Assembly: GCA_021432605.1 (NCBI GenBank)
Contig: MU271144.1
Location: forward strand, 496,001-560,000
Direction: 5' to 3'
DNA: 64,000 nt
Source: Coniochaeta sp. PMI_546
Taxonomy: Eukaryota; Ascomycota; Sordariomycetes; Coniochaetales; Coniochaetaceae
Position 1 is the first letter of the stretch; each line of letters starts with the position of its first letter. Made by a program: the position numbers and the translations under genes. The notes beneath the pieces are model-generated. The model made no database searches. It was not told the origin of the DNA and worked only from the letters and a program-made list of their open reading frames with translations. Positions 9,901-19,243 of this stretch are shown here, piece after piece.

Positions 9901-11245
9901 TGGTCGCGCGGCGGTCGACGTCTTCTGGAGTGAGAACTGCCCGGTTGCAGTTCGAAGGGTGGCCGGCCGTGTTGCCCAGGAACGGAAGGAGCGTGGTTCT
10001 CACCGCGGCCATCTTCGCCGCCGTCGAGTTCTTGGCAGCGAACGCGGCGTAGTCGGAGTCGAGCTTGCGGAAGGTCGCCCACAAGGGGTCGCGGGAGGTC
10101 GGGTGTGGCATCGTCAGCCCCGTATCGGCCGTTGCCTGCGACGAGGCGTTCTCCGAGACGCAGCCTGTGGTGTCGGTGGTCGAGGAGGATGTGGTCTGAG
10201 AGGAGTTTCGGTGATTAAGAGAACAAATATTATTATTACTGATGGTGAGCGTGTCGGTGCTCAAGGATGATGGGGTTGCGGTGGCTGCTGTCGGAGCTGA
10301 CGGGGCTGTGTCGTTGTTATCCGCACCACCTATCTTGCTGGTGCTGGAGGATGAGGCTGACAGAGAGAGTGATGAAGCGCTTTTCACAAAGCTCTGAGGG
10401 CGCTTGCTGAATTTCGTGAAATAAACACTAGCTCTGTTGAGTGCGCGGCCTTTGCTGCTCGGCGACTCGGCAGGTTGGGTTGGATCGTCGACGAGCCCGG
10501 GGGGGCGCGAGTCTATCGGGCTTCCGGAAGACACCGCGGCCGCACCGGTCTCAGACCGGGCTTTCTTTCCATTGCCGGACGTCCTTTGTCGGCTCGCGTC
10601 TTTGCTGCCTTTCTTTGGAGAAGGCCATGGGGACCTCGAGCCGCTGGAAATCCACGATCTTCTTGCCAGGCCGGCCAGAGATTCCATAGTCCTGGATCTC
10701 TCCAGCGCTTTCGGTTCCGGCGCGGCCTCCTTCTCCCTTATAGGGGCCGCATTGGGTATCTTGGGCGTCGCTGGGACCTCGTCGTCGAATATCCGCACAT
10801 CAGGACTCGACTTGGAACTCGGCAGCCAGCGACGTCGGTCAATCATGGATTTCTTCCCTCTGGTCTTCCCGGGCTTGGCAGGGATGGCGCCCTGCGTCAG
10901 CGTTGTTGGTGCAGTCCTGGCAGACGCGACGTCTTTATCATTTGCTGCTGCCGGCCTCAGATTGTCGGTCACAGGGTTGGTGTCGAGATGCAGCGACGTC
11001 TTGAAGTCGTCGTCGTCGAACTCGAAGTCGAAGTCAAGCGAGGGTACGTCGAAGGCCGGGAGGCTCGGGAGGCTCTTCAGGCTGAGAGTCCTATGTTTCA
11101 GCTGGCTGGGAGACAAGGGCGAGCTTATGCTGACGGTGGAGGGATGGTTCGGCAGGCCGGACAACAAATCCGGGGTTGAGTGCGAACGGTGAAATGGCAC
11201 ATCTGCCTGGACAGCCGGAGCCATCGAAAGGACCGGACCATTCAT
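6962..11245 (-). CDS. DUF1765-family protein (UPF0592-like)
   Basis: One exon of 1427 codons from the first in-frame ATG (11245). The frame stays open further upstream but has no ATG there. The first ~450 residues are low-complexity, Ser/Pro/Thr-rich and probably disordered, with SHSTPDLLSGLPNHPS near the start and an acidic DFDFEFDDDDF patch. The central ~500 residues form the conserved globular part: helical, with long hydrophobic stretches such as IDWPFWFDVCRMMLDSNNTM and WCPMVRAYYMRLLCWRICRD. This matches my recollection of the fungal DUF1765 family (S. pombe UPF0592 relatives). A second Ser/Pro-rich region follows, then a conserved end (ATYAGRALAEWAMVVAECNN) typical of the family. Molecular function is not established; family members have been labelled membrane proteins, but I see no clear transmembrane set. 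The stop is followed by an unusual in-frame extension. Confidence 0.85.
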   Translation of the reverse strand: MNGPVLSMAPAVQADVPFHRSHSTPDLLSGLPNHPSTVSISSPLSPSQLKHRTLSLKSLPSLPAFDVPSLDFDFEFDDDDFKTSLHLDTNPVTDNLRPAAANDKDVASARTAPTTLTQGAIPAKPGKTRGKKSMIDRRRWLPSSKSSPDVRIFDDEVPATPKIPNAAPIREKEAAPEPKALERSRTMESLAGLARRSWISSGSRSPWPSPKKGSKDASRQRTSGNGKKARSETGAAAVSSGSPIDSRPPGLVDDPTQPAESPSSKGRALNRASVYFTKFSKRPQSFVKSASSLSLSASSSSTSKIGGADNNDTAPSAPTAATATPSSLSTDTLTISNNNICSLNHRNSSQTTSSSTTDTTGCVSENASSQATADTGLTMPHPTSRDPLWATFRKLDSDYAAFAAKNSTAAKMAAVRTTLLPFLGNTAGHPSNCNRAVLTPEDVDRRATILNKWWNGLLEMLDSGSQSVMAGMRVHSNLAFSTTNHMNNLQPVAGVDRPTLLEATTMIMMRPEWRLSTTYFQPLAERSPAEIVRQRSGTQSTRDTDDQSAWALSGGGAEMMVESAEHNIRTMFTTNLTTQMALVVDKMSMRHAPTSLVNWSGKACAYAFFFTPGIADILVRLWGLRADLVRRVADEFCLPRRSRGESEDIVALFPPNLGGLGWTSVKTITDRLRLAAKLPLLASKIQWHGPWVSRWRGGDTDLLFIFCKYYYILAEEFMPGDLPLVEKARGPAFVLLHAQLLANLDSSIQRQGPLDALSGPPLTDGIYGADASMSALSLPPYNLMKGMAENRLVILLKDMLADNTVGVLPSVKLTFAEAFMAVTRSATKRTSRYEHTSIFMLCDYLEEVLTTYNYYQNTLNSSYATSPREEAFPLFDPSVSPGPAKQIDFIDWPFWFDVCRMMLDSNNTMAEIRVLSFVYMLWDAIVADPSRKKALVIDWLLSDVTFDKFFNNWCPMVRAYYMRLLCWRICRDSGSANEVDEQIFLLAAQRLKTVWAHYLWMKQNADEGKSLPTSTAPCYPTPGKRFMIIRTEVQTPQPGLFVGFDQFPTSLSGGGTEGVPYTGPAAVAADASSRPADTASKKKWSLIGKVLSMTAGAAAGVNMAGGNLKRTWDNDELEQVRKETAASRTRGPPPPPKQSSTGVTSSSESTSSTGSAPIFDEIQYQFRFTLTWQNHATTAAGPPRDRVLTRPRLPALAQARVSARLATLQANNPGSGETAMGRSDTPPPPAPGLPPATRRISGVMQPSGLVTEARNARPLETDSPLTPTRPGRPSLSPHSRTASTGSSTSTSSSTSSTSSSVEYSSPEQSISFSETPNLDLTALPIRPSRTSTSTSHPSSPRASEDLQTPRTGTPDPSPSTQPLRPAGMYISNATYAGRALAEWAMVVAECNNFVERRRDEGVLGLGEVEVPSLGVDGLGMRAFGGRA

Positions 11246-12515
11246 CTCATGGCGCAATTGAAGTCTCCTCGTCAGCTCACGTTGGTCGTCCTTGGCGTGG
11301 GATTGCTGGCCCGTCGTAGGACTCGAGGGGGCTGCGGGCTGTCTCGAATCAGAGGGGCAGCAGTGGTGTGTAGACAAGGAGCCGGGGTGGTCGAAGCTCC
11401 GCGTGTGGCAGGGTGCACTTCGGTCACAACTCAGAACGTCATTCTTCCCCCCTGGGGTTGGGCACTCCAATAATAAGATATCTTCAGGGCTCGGCACTCT
11501 TCTCGGTCGGAGTCTCTTTTCAGTTCTGTTCCGGCAGAACAACACTAGAGTCAAGGCTCACAGTCAAGGGAGCCGGATTCGCGGCGGAGGAACCGGCAGT
11601 GGGATGGGTATCTGGAATTAAAGCACGAGGGAGGAGGGGAAGGCGATCTCTACTCTCAAACAAACCAGGAATGCCAGCCGCGTGTTGCTGACAGGCACCG
11701 TGTTCGTCCCTCGTGTTTCAAAAGAGAGCCAAGATACTACCAAAGAAAGACCAAGAGAGAGACGTGAGAGTTTTAAAAAAGAGAGACGCGAGCTCTCAAG
11801 CCACAGATAACTATGCAATGACAGACAGGATGCCAAGGTGGAAAGGGATGGAACTTGGCGGGTCGGACTACTGTAGACTAATGGGCTCGTGAGGTCCGTT
11901 CTCCAGAGCTGAAGTCTCCTGAACCTGAAGGAGGCTTAGGGCGACGCGCCGCCGAGATCAACCAGGGCAGAAGACTGGCTTTGATAACGATTGACCAACT
12001 CGCCTTGCAGACTTGCACGATTGATCTGCTACACGTACATGCTCCGCCTTGGGGGCCCGCACAAAATCTTCTAGCTCGTGTTCTCCTAGACGTAAATCGG
12101 GGCAAAGCGGTTCTGTTGCAGCTCGTGTGGACTCGTCGTGCGACGGTAAGATCGTTAATATGGAGCACATGGACAAGATGTGCCGGACTGACGTAGAGAA
12201 CCAGTCCTGAGCTGCGAATAATAATCAAAGGAGCCCGGGTATAAGCACGCAGAACCTGGCACAAGTGCCACGGACTGCCGGTAAGATCCAACGTCCGATG
12301 GCCCCCCCCTGATCACACGAGTCAAAACTTTGAGTATACGTTATACGTGTAACTGACTGAGCTTCGACCTGCTGTACACGTGTAGACTGGATAACTCTAA
12401 GGTTCGAGTGACACACGCATCGGATAAAGTTTGCGGGAAGGCCTCGTGGTATGTCTGGGATTCATCGTTTGTACACGTACGGCGTGTCAAAACCAGTGGG
12501 ACGATATTCTATTTT

Positions 12516-12542
12516 CACACACACACACACACATACACACAC
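12516..12542. repeat. (CA)n microsatellite
   Basis: About 13 CA dinucleotides with one CATA interruption, in non-coding DNA between the DUF1765 and oleate hydratase genes. Confidence 0.95.
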
Positions 12543-12752
12543 GCTAGCATTAGTCCTAGGGACTAGTTTAGTGGTAGTCGTGCCGCCGCAAGGGAAAGTG
12601 TCTGACAAGGCGGAGCGATTGGCTCCAAGGGCTCTTCAAGTGAAGAAGCGACAGCACCTTTCTCGCTAAAAACACGACAGACAACTGGAGCCGGTGAGAC
12701 GGCCTGCATGTGGCGTTCAGGGTCTGAGCAACCTGGTGCTAATACACGTACT

Positions 12753-12778
12753 GTGTAGTGTAGTGTAGTGTAGTGTAG
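12753..12778. repeat. (GTGTA)5 pentanucleotide repeat
   Basis: Five perfect tandem copies of GTGTA plus one base, in non-coding DNA. It is a likely polymorphic marker; no function is implied. Confidence 0.95.
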
Positions 12779-13319
12779 AGACGCGGATGCAGTTTCTTGT
12801 CTGTCGATCGATCTCGAGTCGTACGAAGCCACCGGCTCAACCTGTGACGAGCCCCTATAATCCATAAGATATCGCTTTTCCCGGTACTATATTGCCAATA
12901 TCAACTTGTCGTCGGAGCGCAACTATGACGTCTGTACGACCGGAGCATCTGTAAGGTACCTGTACAGCTGGGCGGGAAACCCGAACTTCAGGCCCCAGTT
13001 TGAGCCGCGATCAATAATAAATGGGTCGGTTTTGGAAAGCGAACGCAGAGACCTGATCTCTCGCACCTGCAATCAAATGCAGCGCACTGCCAAGATGCAG
13101 GTAAAAGACGCAAGAGACTCAAGTCAGCTGGACATGGTTTCAGGCCCATCTCCAGGCCAGTCTTGGTCTGAATATATTCAACAATTCTCTTATTACCGGA
13201 AAATGGAGAAGAAGATGGAGAAGAAGAAGAAAAGTGACGCTCGCTCAATATAGCACTTCGTACTCTCAGACCAATTCGAAAGCTATGGTATTTAACTACA
13301 TAAGGTAAGAACCAAAAGA

Positions 13320-15080
13320 CTAAATCAGGTTATGGTCGTGAAGAATCTCGCCCGCCTCTGTGCCGTCCAGACGATGGATCAAGAACTGCCTCAACCGCTC
13401 CGGCAGCCACGCTCCCAGCTCCTTGTGGTCCCGCAGCTGGTTCATCGCCTCGAGCAGCGTGCGCACATCCCACGTCGACCCAAACACCTCCGGCACCGCC
13501 CGGTCCACCTTGAGCAGCCGGTACACCGCCTCCATGCCCGTGCGCACCGAGTACTCCGTCGTGAAGATGGTGTCCCGCGTCGCCGTCTCCGCGAACTGGC
13601 CCAGGAACGCAAAGTTCTCCGCCCCCTCGGGCACGATGTCGGGACGGTCCCCGGCCTGCCGCGGCATGAAGAAGGCCGTCACGTACGGCATCATGACGGG
13701 CACGCACCGCGCCGCGCTCCTGGCCAGCTCCGGGATCTGCTCCGCCGGCACGCCCAAGTGGTACAGCCACTCCTGCGTGATCTCCTCGCCCGTGCAGTCC
13801 TGCATCGGCTTCTTGACGTAGTCGCCGGGCTGGTCGACGAGCAGGCCGTAGACCCACACCACGATCTGGTCGGGCTTCTGCTTCTTGAAGTGCGGCTGGC
13901 GGTTGACGGTCCAGCTCATGAGCCAGCTCGAGTCGCGCGCCGTCACGATGCCGCCCGTCACCACACCGCCGCTGAAGGGGTCGCGCTTGCAGATCCGCTG
14001 GATGTACTCGGGGATGCGCTTGTCGAGCGTGGTGACGGTGGCGGACTGCCACTTGGTCTCGGGTATGTGGGCGCTGAAGACGTCTGGGCGGCCGAAGGAC
14101 GGGTCCTTGGCTGCGATGCGGCGCCAGAGCTCCCACGCAGGGGCCGGGCCCTCCTTGATCTTGGCTGGGGTGTGTTGGTCTCCCAGGTCCGAATTCTCAG
14201 TTAGCGAGCCGATGATGGTGAAAACGAGATCGTCCGGCCCCAGGTCGACGCCGCCCTCCGTTCCGTCTTGGACCCAGTGGATGCGCGTGGCCCGCTTGGT
14301 CTTCTCGGTGATCTCGAAGTCGATATCCGTGACTTCGGTCTTGTACTGAAAGTTGACTCCATGGTCGCGCAAGTACTTCTCCAGAGGCAGCACGAGCGAC
14401 TCGTACTGGTTGTACTTGGTGAACTTGAGAGTGGAGAAGTCGGGCATGCCGCCAATGTGGCTGACAAAGCGGTGCAGGTACAGCTTCATCTCGAGGGCCG
14501 AGTGCCACTTCTGGAAGGCAAACATGGTCTGCCAGTACAGCCAGAAGTTGCTGTCAAAGAAGTCCTGGGTGAAAACCTCGTTGATGCGCTTATTCTCGAC
14601 CTCCTTGCGCGACGTTAAGAAAAGCTTCATGAGCTCCCTCTGCGCCTTTTCGCTGAGAGTGAACAGATTCTTCGTCTCGGCATCTTGACCTTGCTTGATA
14701 GTAGCCCGCTGAAGGGAGCGATTTGGATCCCGCTTGTTGAGCCAGTAGAACTCGTCTAAGACACTGGCATCGGGGACCTCGATGGACGGGACAGACCGAA
14801 ACAGGTCCCAGAGGCATTCAAAGTGCTCTTCCATCTCTCGGCCGCCGCGAATAACGAAACCTTTCTCAGGCTCGTCCATGCCATCGAGGGCTCCTCCCGG
14901 GATGCGGAGCTCCTCGACGATAGTGATGTTCTTCCCGGGTACCTGGGCATCCCGTACCAGGAAGGCGGCTGTCGACAGGCCGGCGAGACCGGAGCCGATT
15001 ATGTATGCCTTCTTGTTGTCGGCGCCTTCAGGCTTGACGGGGCGCGCGAACGCCTCGTAGTTACCGTGGCTGTAGTACAT
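13320..15080 (-). CDS. Oleate hydratase (MCRA family, FAD-dependent)
   Basis: An intron-free gene of 586 codons starting at ATG 15080. The family (67-kDa myosin-cross-reactive-antigen proteins) adds water to the cis-9 double bond of oleate to give 10-hydroxystearate and needs FAD for structure. The dinucleotide-binding fold begins with KKAYIIGSGLAGLSTAAF (residues 23-40), followed by the conserved IVEELRIPGGALDG and RGGREMEEHFECLWDLFR. The glutamate at 82 and the tyrosine at 201 (in LYLHRFVSHI) sit at the same numbers as the residues I recall as catalytic in Staphylococcus aureus OhyA. AFQKWHSALEM and the C-terminal FAFLGQFAE and TVEYSVRTG-like stretch (here TTEYSVRTGMEAVY) are also family hallmarks. 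No signal peptide or membrane span is seen, so the enzyme should be cytosolic or peripherally membrane-associated. The family is mainly bacterial; fungal copies exist but are patchy, so ancient horizontal acquisition is a reasonable inference. Confidence 0.93.
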   Translation of the reverse strand: MYYSHGNYEAFARPVKPEGADNKKAYIIGSGLAGLSTAAFLVRDAQVPGKNITIVEELRIPGGALDGMDEPEKGFVIRGGREMEEHFECLWDLFRSVPSIEVPDASVLDEFYWLNKRDPNRSLQRATIKQGQDAETKNLFTLSEKAQRELMKLFLTSRKEVENKRINEVFTQDFFDSNFWLYWQTMFAFQKWHSALEMKLYLHRFVSHIGGMPDFSTLKFTKYNQYESLVLPLEKYLRDHGVNFQYKTEVTDIDFEITEKTKRATRIHWVQDGTEGGVDLGPDDLVFTIIGSLTENSDLGDQHTPAKIKEGPAPAWELWRRIAAKDPSFGRPDVFSAHIPETKWQSATVTTLDKRIPEYIQRICKRDPFSGGVVTGGIVTARDSSWLMSWTVNRQPHFKKQKPDQIVVWVYGLLVDQPGDYVKKPMQDCTGEEITQEWLYHLGVPAEQIPELARSAARCVPVMMPYVTAFFMPRQAGDRPDIVPEGAENFAFLGQFAETATRDTIFTTEYSVRTGMEAVYRLLKVDRAVPEVFGSTWDVRTLLEAMNQLRDHKELGAWLPERLRQFLIHRLDGTEAGEILHDHNLI

Positions 15081-17383
15081 GACGTGATACTATAGTGCTC
15101 GTCAAACGATGTATGTAGGGTTTACAGTTATGTGAATATAGGAATTCTGGCTTTAATCCTTGATGCAACTCATTCCTGAAGATGATACTGGCATCTCCTG
15201 CGTGCTGTGAGCTCATCATGGCTACCTTTATAAGCCAACGCTTACGACAATACCGTCATCCGGCGGCATTCCACACCCCCGAATACCGTGACACATGTCA
15301 GGATGCCGTGCGCATTCAGCAGTCGTGTTCGGCCCGTCGGAATGACATTGGAGGCTCAAGACCCCTTCTCTGGGTCGCAAATGTGGATATAAGCATCTGC
15401 TGTTTCCGGAAAGCTATAAAGAGTCTAGAAGAACGGCCGCTGTGGAACAAACAGTTGGAGACTGGTGGTCTTATCATGAGCTGATCTCCTGATTCTCACC
15501 CGGCAAAGCCGCACCGAGGCAACGGCGTCACCAATGTTTCACGATATCGTTTCCATTACGCTCTCTGTGGTTCCTGTGTCGTGACAGTTTTCTCCAGGTA
15601 CCAAGCCGTCCGCACACCCATTGCAGGAACAGCATCTTGCCACCAATTATGGCGCTGCGTCTTTCAATTAAGATTTTGGACCCCTGATTTTGACAGTACG
15701 TGTACCACCATCACCCGCAAAATGACTAAGCTCAACCTGCTCTAGCGTCGTAGCACACGCGTCCCTCCGTCCACACGTGCAGAACATCTCGCACGGCAAA
15801 CTGCATAGAGGTACCTTATACCTTACCTTACATTACCATGGCACAGTCGTCATACCTTACCTTACATTACCATGGCACAGTCGTCGTGCCGTTTACAGCA
15901 TCTTCGACCTCAGCTATTCAGCCATATGGATCAGCGACATGACAAAATGTATTGCGCGTATAGTAGACACTAGGTATTCGCACATAACCAGTCAAACATC
16001 TATACCCTTGGCAGTTCGAAAGGTGAGACAGCTCATCCCAAGACGATACGAAGGCTCCCGGGTGAGGCCAGTCTCGGGCGCTATATGGCGGTGACCAGAT
16101 AAATGCACCCTGGACCAGTTCGGAAGGTCGAACCAGATAGTCTACAATAGGCGACACATAATCAGCTCATCAAACCAGAGAAAAGCCCTCCGCAGCGGGT
16201 CGAGATTGGAAATGCTTTCACATGCCTGGAGTTGTTCTCTGGTCGTCGTACGTGATGCTAGTGGCCGCGATGTGGGACCAGCTAGCTCGACGCGAATGCT
16301 GACGGGCTCGAAGAAGGCGAGCAAACTGCTGAGCGGCAATGAAACACGCTTTGCTTGCTGGAGGCAATGGCTCGAGCCTTCCGCCGAGACCATAGTTGGA
16401 TGTATTGCGGCTGTGGTGTTCCATCCCTACACGTGTATACTGACAAGACTACTGGAAGACAACATCGACAGGTGTTCATATCCGTGCCCTAATCCTTCGG
16501 AGTGGAAAAGCCCACTTACAGGATCAAACTTTTGCATGCTGTATAAAACGCCAAGCATCCTAGGGCCTCATAGATTCAAACGCACATAGCCGCATTGCGT
16601 TGAGAGCATCGAAAGTACTGAGAGTTTAGGAAGGCACGAAAGGAAAGTCGTCCGTGACATCGAGAAAGCAAGCCACAGAGAGGCGACGAGCATATCTCGA
16701 AGGTTCAAGGCGAACTTGCATAGCCATCGAAGCATAGATGGCGCACAGAGGAGAATTGATCGCAGGCAAGAGGGAAAAGAGGCAAGAAAGGAGCAGAAAC
16801 AAGACTGATCTGGCCGATGACCCTGTCAAAAAAATGTATTCGTTTTTATCTCGCAAGCCAGCGAACCATGAACCATCAGCAGCCAACTGAAGTAGCCAAC
16901 TTTTCGATCTCATCTACCATCTGCTCAGCAGACGGGTCTATAGAACCAGCAAACATATGTCCCAGACCACTGAGCGAGTTGAGTAAATAAATAGATGAGC
17001 GGAACGCTAAATGGCACGATTCCAGATGAACGGGATGGACCGTCATACAAATACTACACCTTAGGTTACCTTACCTGGTTCCTCGTGACACACTAGAGGC
17101 GAGATCCTAGCGGCGACCGCTTAAAAGCCGCTAGGAGCAGGTATGACATGCCGGGGAGTTTTGATTGGTTGAAAAATATCAGCGGCTTTGGCAAAGATCT
17201 CTGGAGATTCCATGTCATCGTTTTGATCTGATTCGCCAGAGCCCTTGGTTCCCTTACTGTGTATGCCCATAGGGCTGGGTACTGTTTGCCCCCCCGAGCG
17301 ACTACATATCGCCAATATGTAGCGTCTGCATGTTTCGTGTCTCTCCCAACAGTAACATAGAATAACTCCCTAGGTGAACTATC
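15081..17383. other. Divergent intergenic region with a 34-bp tandem duplication
   Basis: About 2.3 kb between the divergent starts of the oleate hydratase and ACR3 genes. It contains a perfect 34-bp tandem repeat (15818-15885) and several CCTTACC/GGTAAGG-type motifs. Open frames near 15780-16590 have no convincing start context or family likeness. I see no RNA gene or mobile element. Confidence 0.55.
15818..15885. repeat. 34-bp perfect tandem duplication
   Basis: Two identical adjacent copies (15818-15851 and 15852-15885) begin with ATACCTTACCTTACATTACC and end with GCACAGTCGTC. Perfect identity suggests a recent local duplication. Confidence 0.95.
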
Positions 17384-18650
17384 ATGGCCGCCCCAAGCCA
17401 AGAAGACGGCCCCTTGGGCAAGACACCAGACACCTCCGCCGCCAATTCCCCCAACCTCCAAGCAACTTCCGCCTCCAACGACATAGAGAAACAGCCGACC
17501 TCGCCTCAACAAGGAGTCCCCAAAGCCTCCAACGCCGGCCTCTCAACCTTCAAATCCCTCTCCATCCTCGACCGCTTCCTAGCGCTATGGATCTTCCTCG
17601 CCATGCTCGTCGGCATCCTCCTCGGCAACTTCGTCCCCTCCGTCGGTCCCGCCTTGCAGCGCGGCACCTTCGTCTCCGTCTCCGTGCCCATCGCAGTCGG
17701 CCTGCTGGTCATGATGTACCCCATCCTCTGCAAGGTGCAGTACGAAAAGCTGCACGAGGTCTTTAGCTCTCGCCAAATCTGGATACAGCTTGGTTTCAGC
17801 TTGGTCGTGAACTGGATCATTGCGCCGTTCATTATGGTTCGTTAGCCCCCTCTCCTTGCCCCAGATTTGCCCGCAGAAGTTTAACCGATAAGTTATCGTA
17901 TAGCTGGCACTGTCCTGGGCCTTCCTCCCAGACAAACCCGACCTACGACAGGGACTCATCCTCGTCGGCGTGGCGCGGTGTATCGCCATGGTGCTCATCT
18001 GGACCAACCTGGCCAACGGCGACAACAACTACTGTGCCATCCTGGTAGCCTTCAACTCCCTGCTGCAGATCGTCCTCTTTGCCCCCGTCGCCCTCCTGCT
18101 CACCCAGGTCATCGGCCCCAAGGACGCCATGGCCGTGCACATCTCCTACTCCACCGTCGCCACCTCCGTGGCCGTCTTCCTCGGCATCCCGCTCGCGGCA
18201 GCGGTCCTGACCCGCTTCGCGCTCCTGCGCTTGGCCGGACCGAAATTCTACCACGGCGTCTTCATCCGGTTCGTCGCGCCGTGGAGCCTGATCGGCTTGC
18301 TGTTCACCATCCTCGTCCTCTTCGCCAGCCAGGGGGCCAGGGTGGTCGACCAGATCGTCAGCGTGGTGCGCGTGGCGGCCCCGCTGGTGGTGTACTTCGG
18401 GCTGGTGTTCTTCGTCACCCTCGCGGTGTCTCTGAGGTGCGGGTTCAGGTTTGGCCTGGCGCTGACGCAGAGCTTCACGGCCGCGAGCAATAACTTTGAG
18501 CTGGCGATTGCCGTCGCAGTCGCTGCGTTTGGGGCGAACTCGGACCAGGCGCTGGCTGCTACTGTGGGACCGCTGATCGAGGTGCCGGTCTTGCTTGGGC
18601 TGGTGTATTTTGTTAGGTGGTTTGCTCGGAGGAGAGGGTGGGAGGAGTGA
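17384..18650 (+). CDS. ACR3: Arsenite efflux transporter, ACR3 family
   Basis: Two exons, 17384-17836 and 17904-18650, joined across a 67-nt intron (GTTCGT...TATAG), give 399 residues. Without the intron the frame stops a few codons past the junction, and the join restores the family sequence. ACR3 proteins are plasma- or vacuolar-membrane carriers that export arsenite, driven by the proton gradient, and belong to the bile/arsenite/riboflavin transporter superfamily. After a polar N-terminus of about 60 residues there are about ten hydrophobic spans. Family signatures are VARCIAMVLIWTNLANGD with the conserved cysteine (residue 177), ALTQSFTAASNNFELAIAVA, and TVGPLIEVPVLLG with the conserved glutamate (about residue 377). 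No arsenate reductase or arsenic regulator is next to it, so it does not form an ars cluster here. Confidence 0.93.
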
Positions 18651-19243
18651 AAGCGGTGTCATATGATTGTGTTTTGCTTGTTCTCTTGCATGGTTAATGA
18701 TACGAGTCATGACGAGTACCCCGTGTTTATATTGTCAGAGCTGGCGTTGGGAAAGCATTGGACACAAGAAGCCACCGAGAGAAGATGTGACAAGCACCAA
18801 AATGCATTTACAGGGCGGGAATATACATATGGTTAGGCCCTCTTGGCCACTCGTACTTTGTCTGTAGACTCAAATGAGTTGTTGCAAGTCGGTTTAACAT
18901 CTACCAGCGCAGCATTGTGTGTCAGGGGGCCTACCTGTGCCTGAAATCTACAGCCTCAGCTGGAGTGCAACATACTGTGCAGATGTATTAGTCAAAGCCT
19001 ATCGTTGATCGTTCAATCAGTCGTGTTGTCTTATTTTGGACTGTAATCAGGCCCTTGTTCTTTCGTCCTAACTACGTCCTCTTAGCTTGTAAAGATCGAT
19101 GTCGATTCACCTCAAGACCGAGAGTATAAGATAGCACCCAGCATGGGACATTTCTCATGTTATTCGTGAACATATGGAGGTCTAGGCGGGCTCATGGCTT
19201 CTAATGCATACCTGTCATAGCAGAAAATGAAATGCACCAAATC
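18651..19243. other. Convergent intergenic region
   Basis: About 0.6 kb between the 3' ends of the ACR3 and fructosamine-kinase genes. Nothing beyond expected 3' untranslated sequence is recognisable. Confidence 0.6.

Larger units (their letters stand above)
11246..13319. other. Intergenic with two microsatellites
   Basis: About 2.1 kb separating two minus-strand genes: the 5' side of the DUF1765 gene and the 3' side of the oleate hydratase gene. The open frame upstream of the DUF1765 ATG reaches about 11554 and may belong to its transcript leader. A CA repeat and a GTGTA repeat (listed separately) and a purine-rich GGAGAAGAAG run at about 13204-13235 are the notable features. No gene is supported. 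Confidence 0.55.

Noticed and set aside
16206-16589. Open frame of 127 codons in the oleate hydratase/ACR3 intergenic region
   Set aside because: No family likeness, signal peptide or splice context; composition does not look coding.
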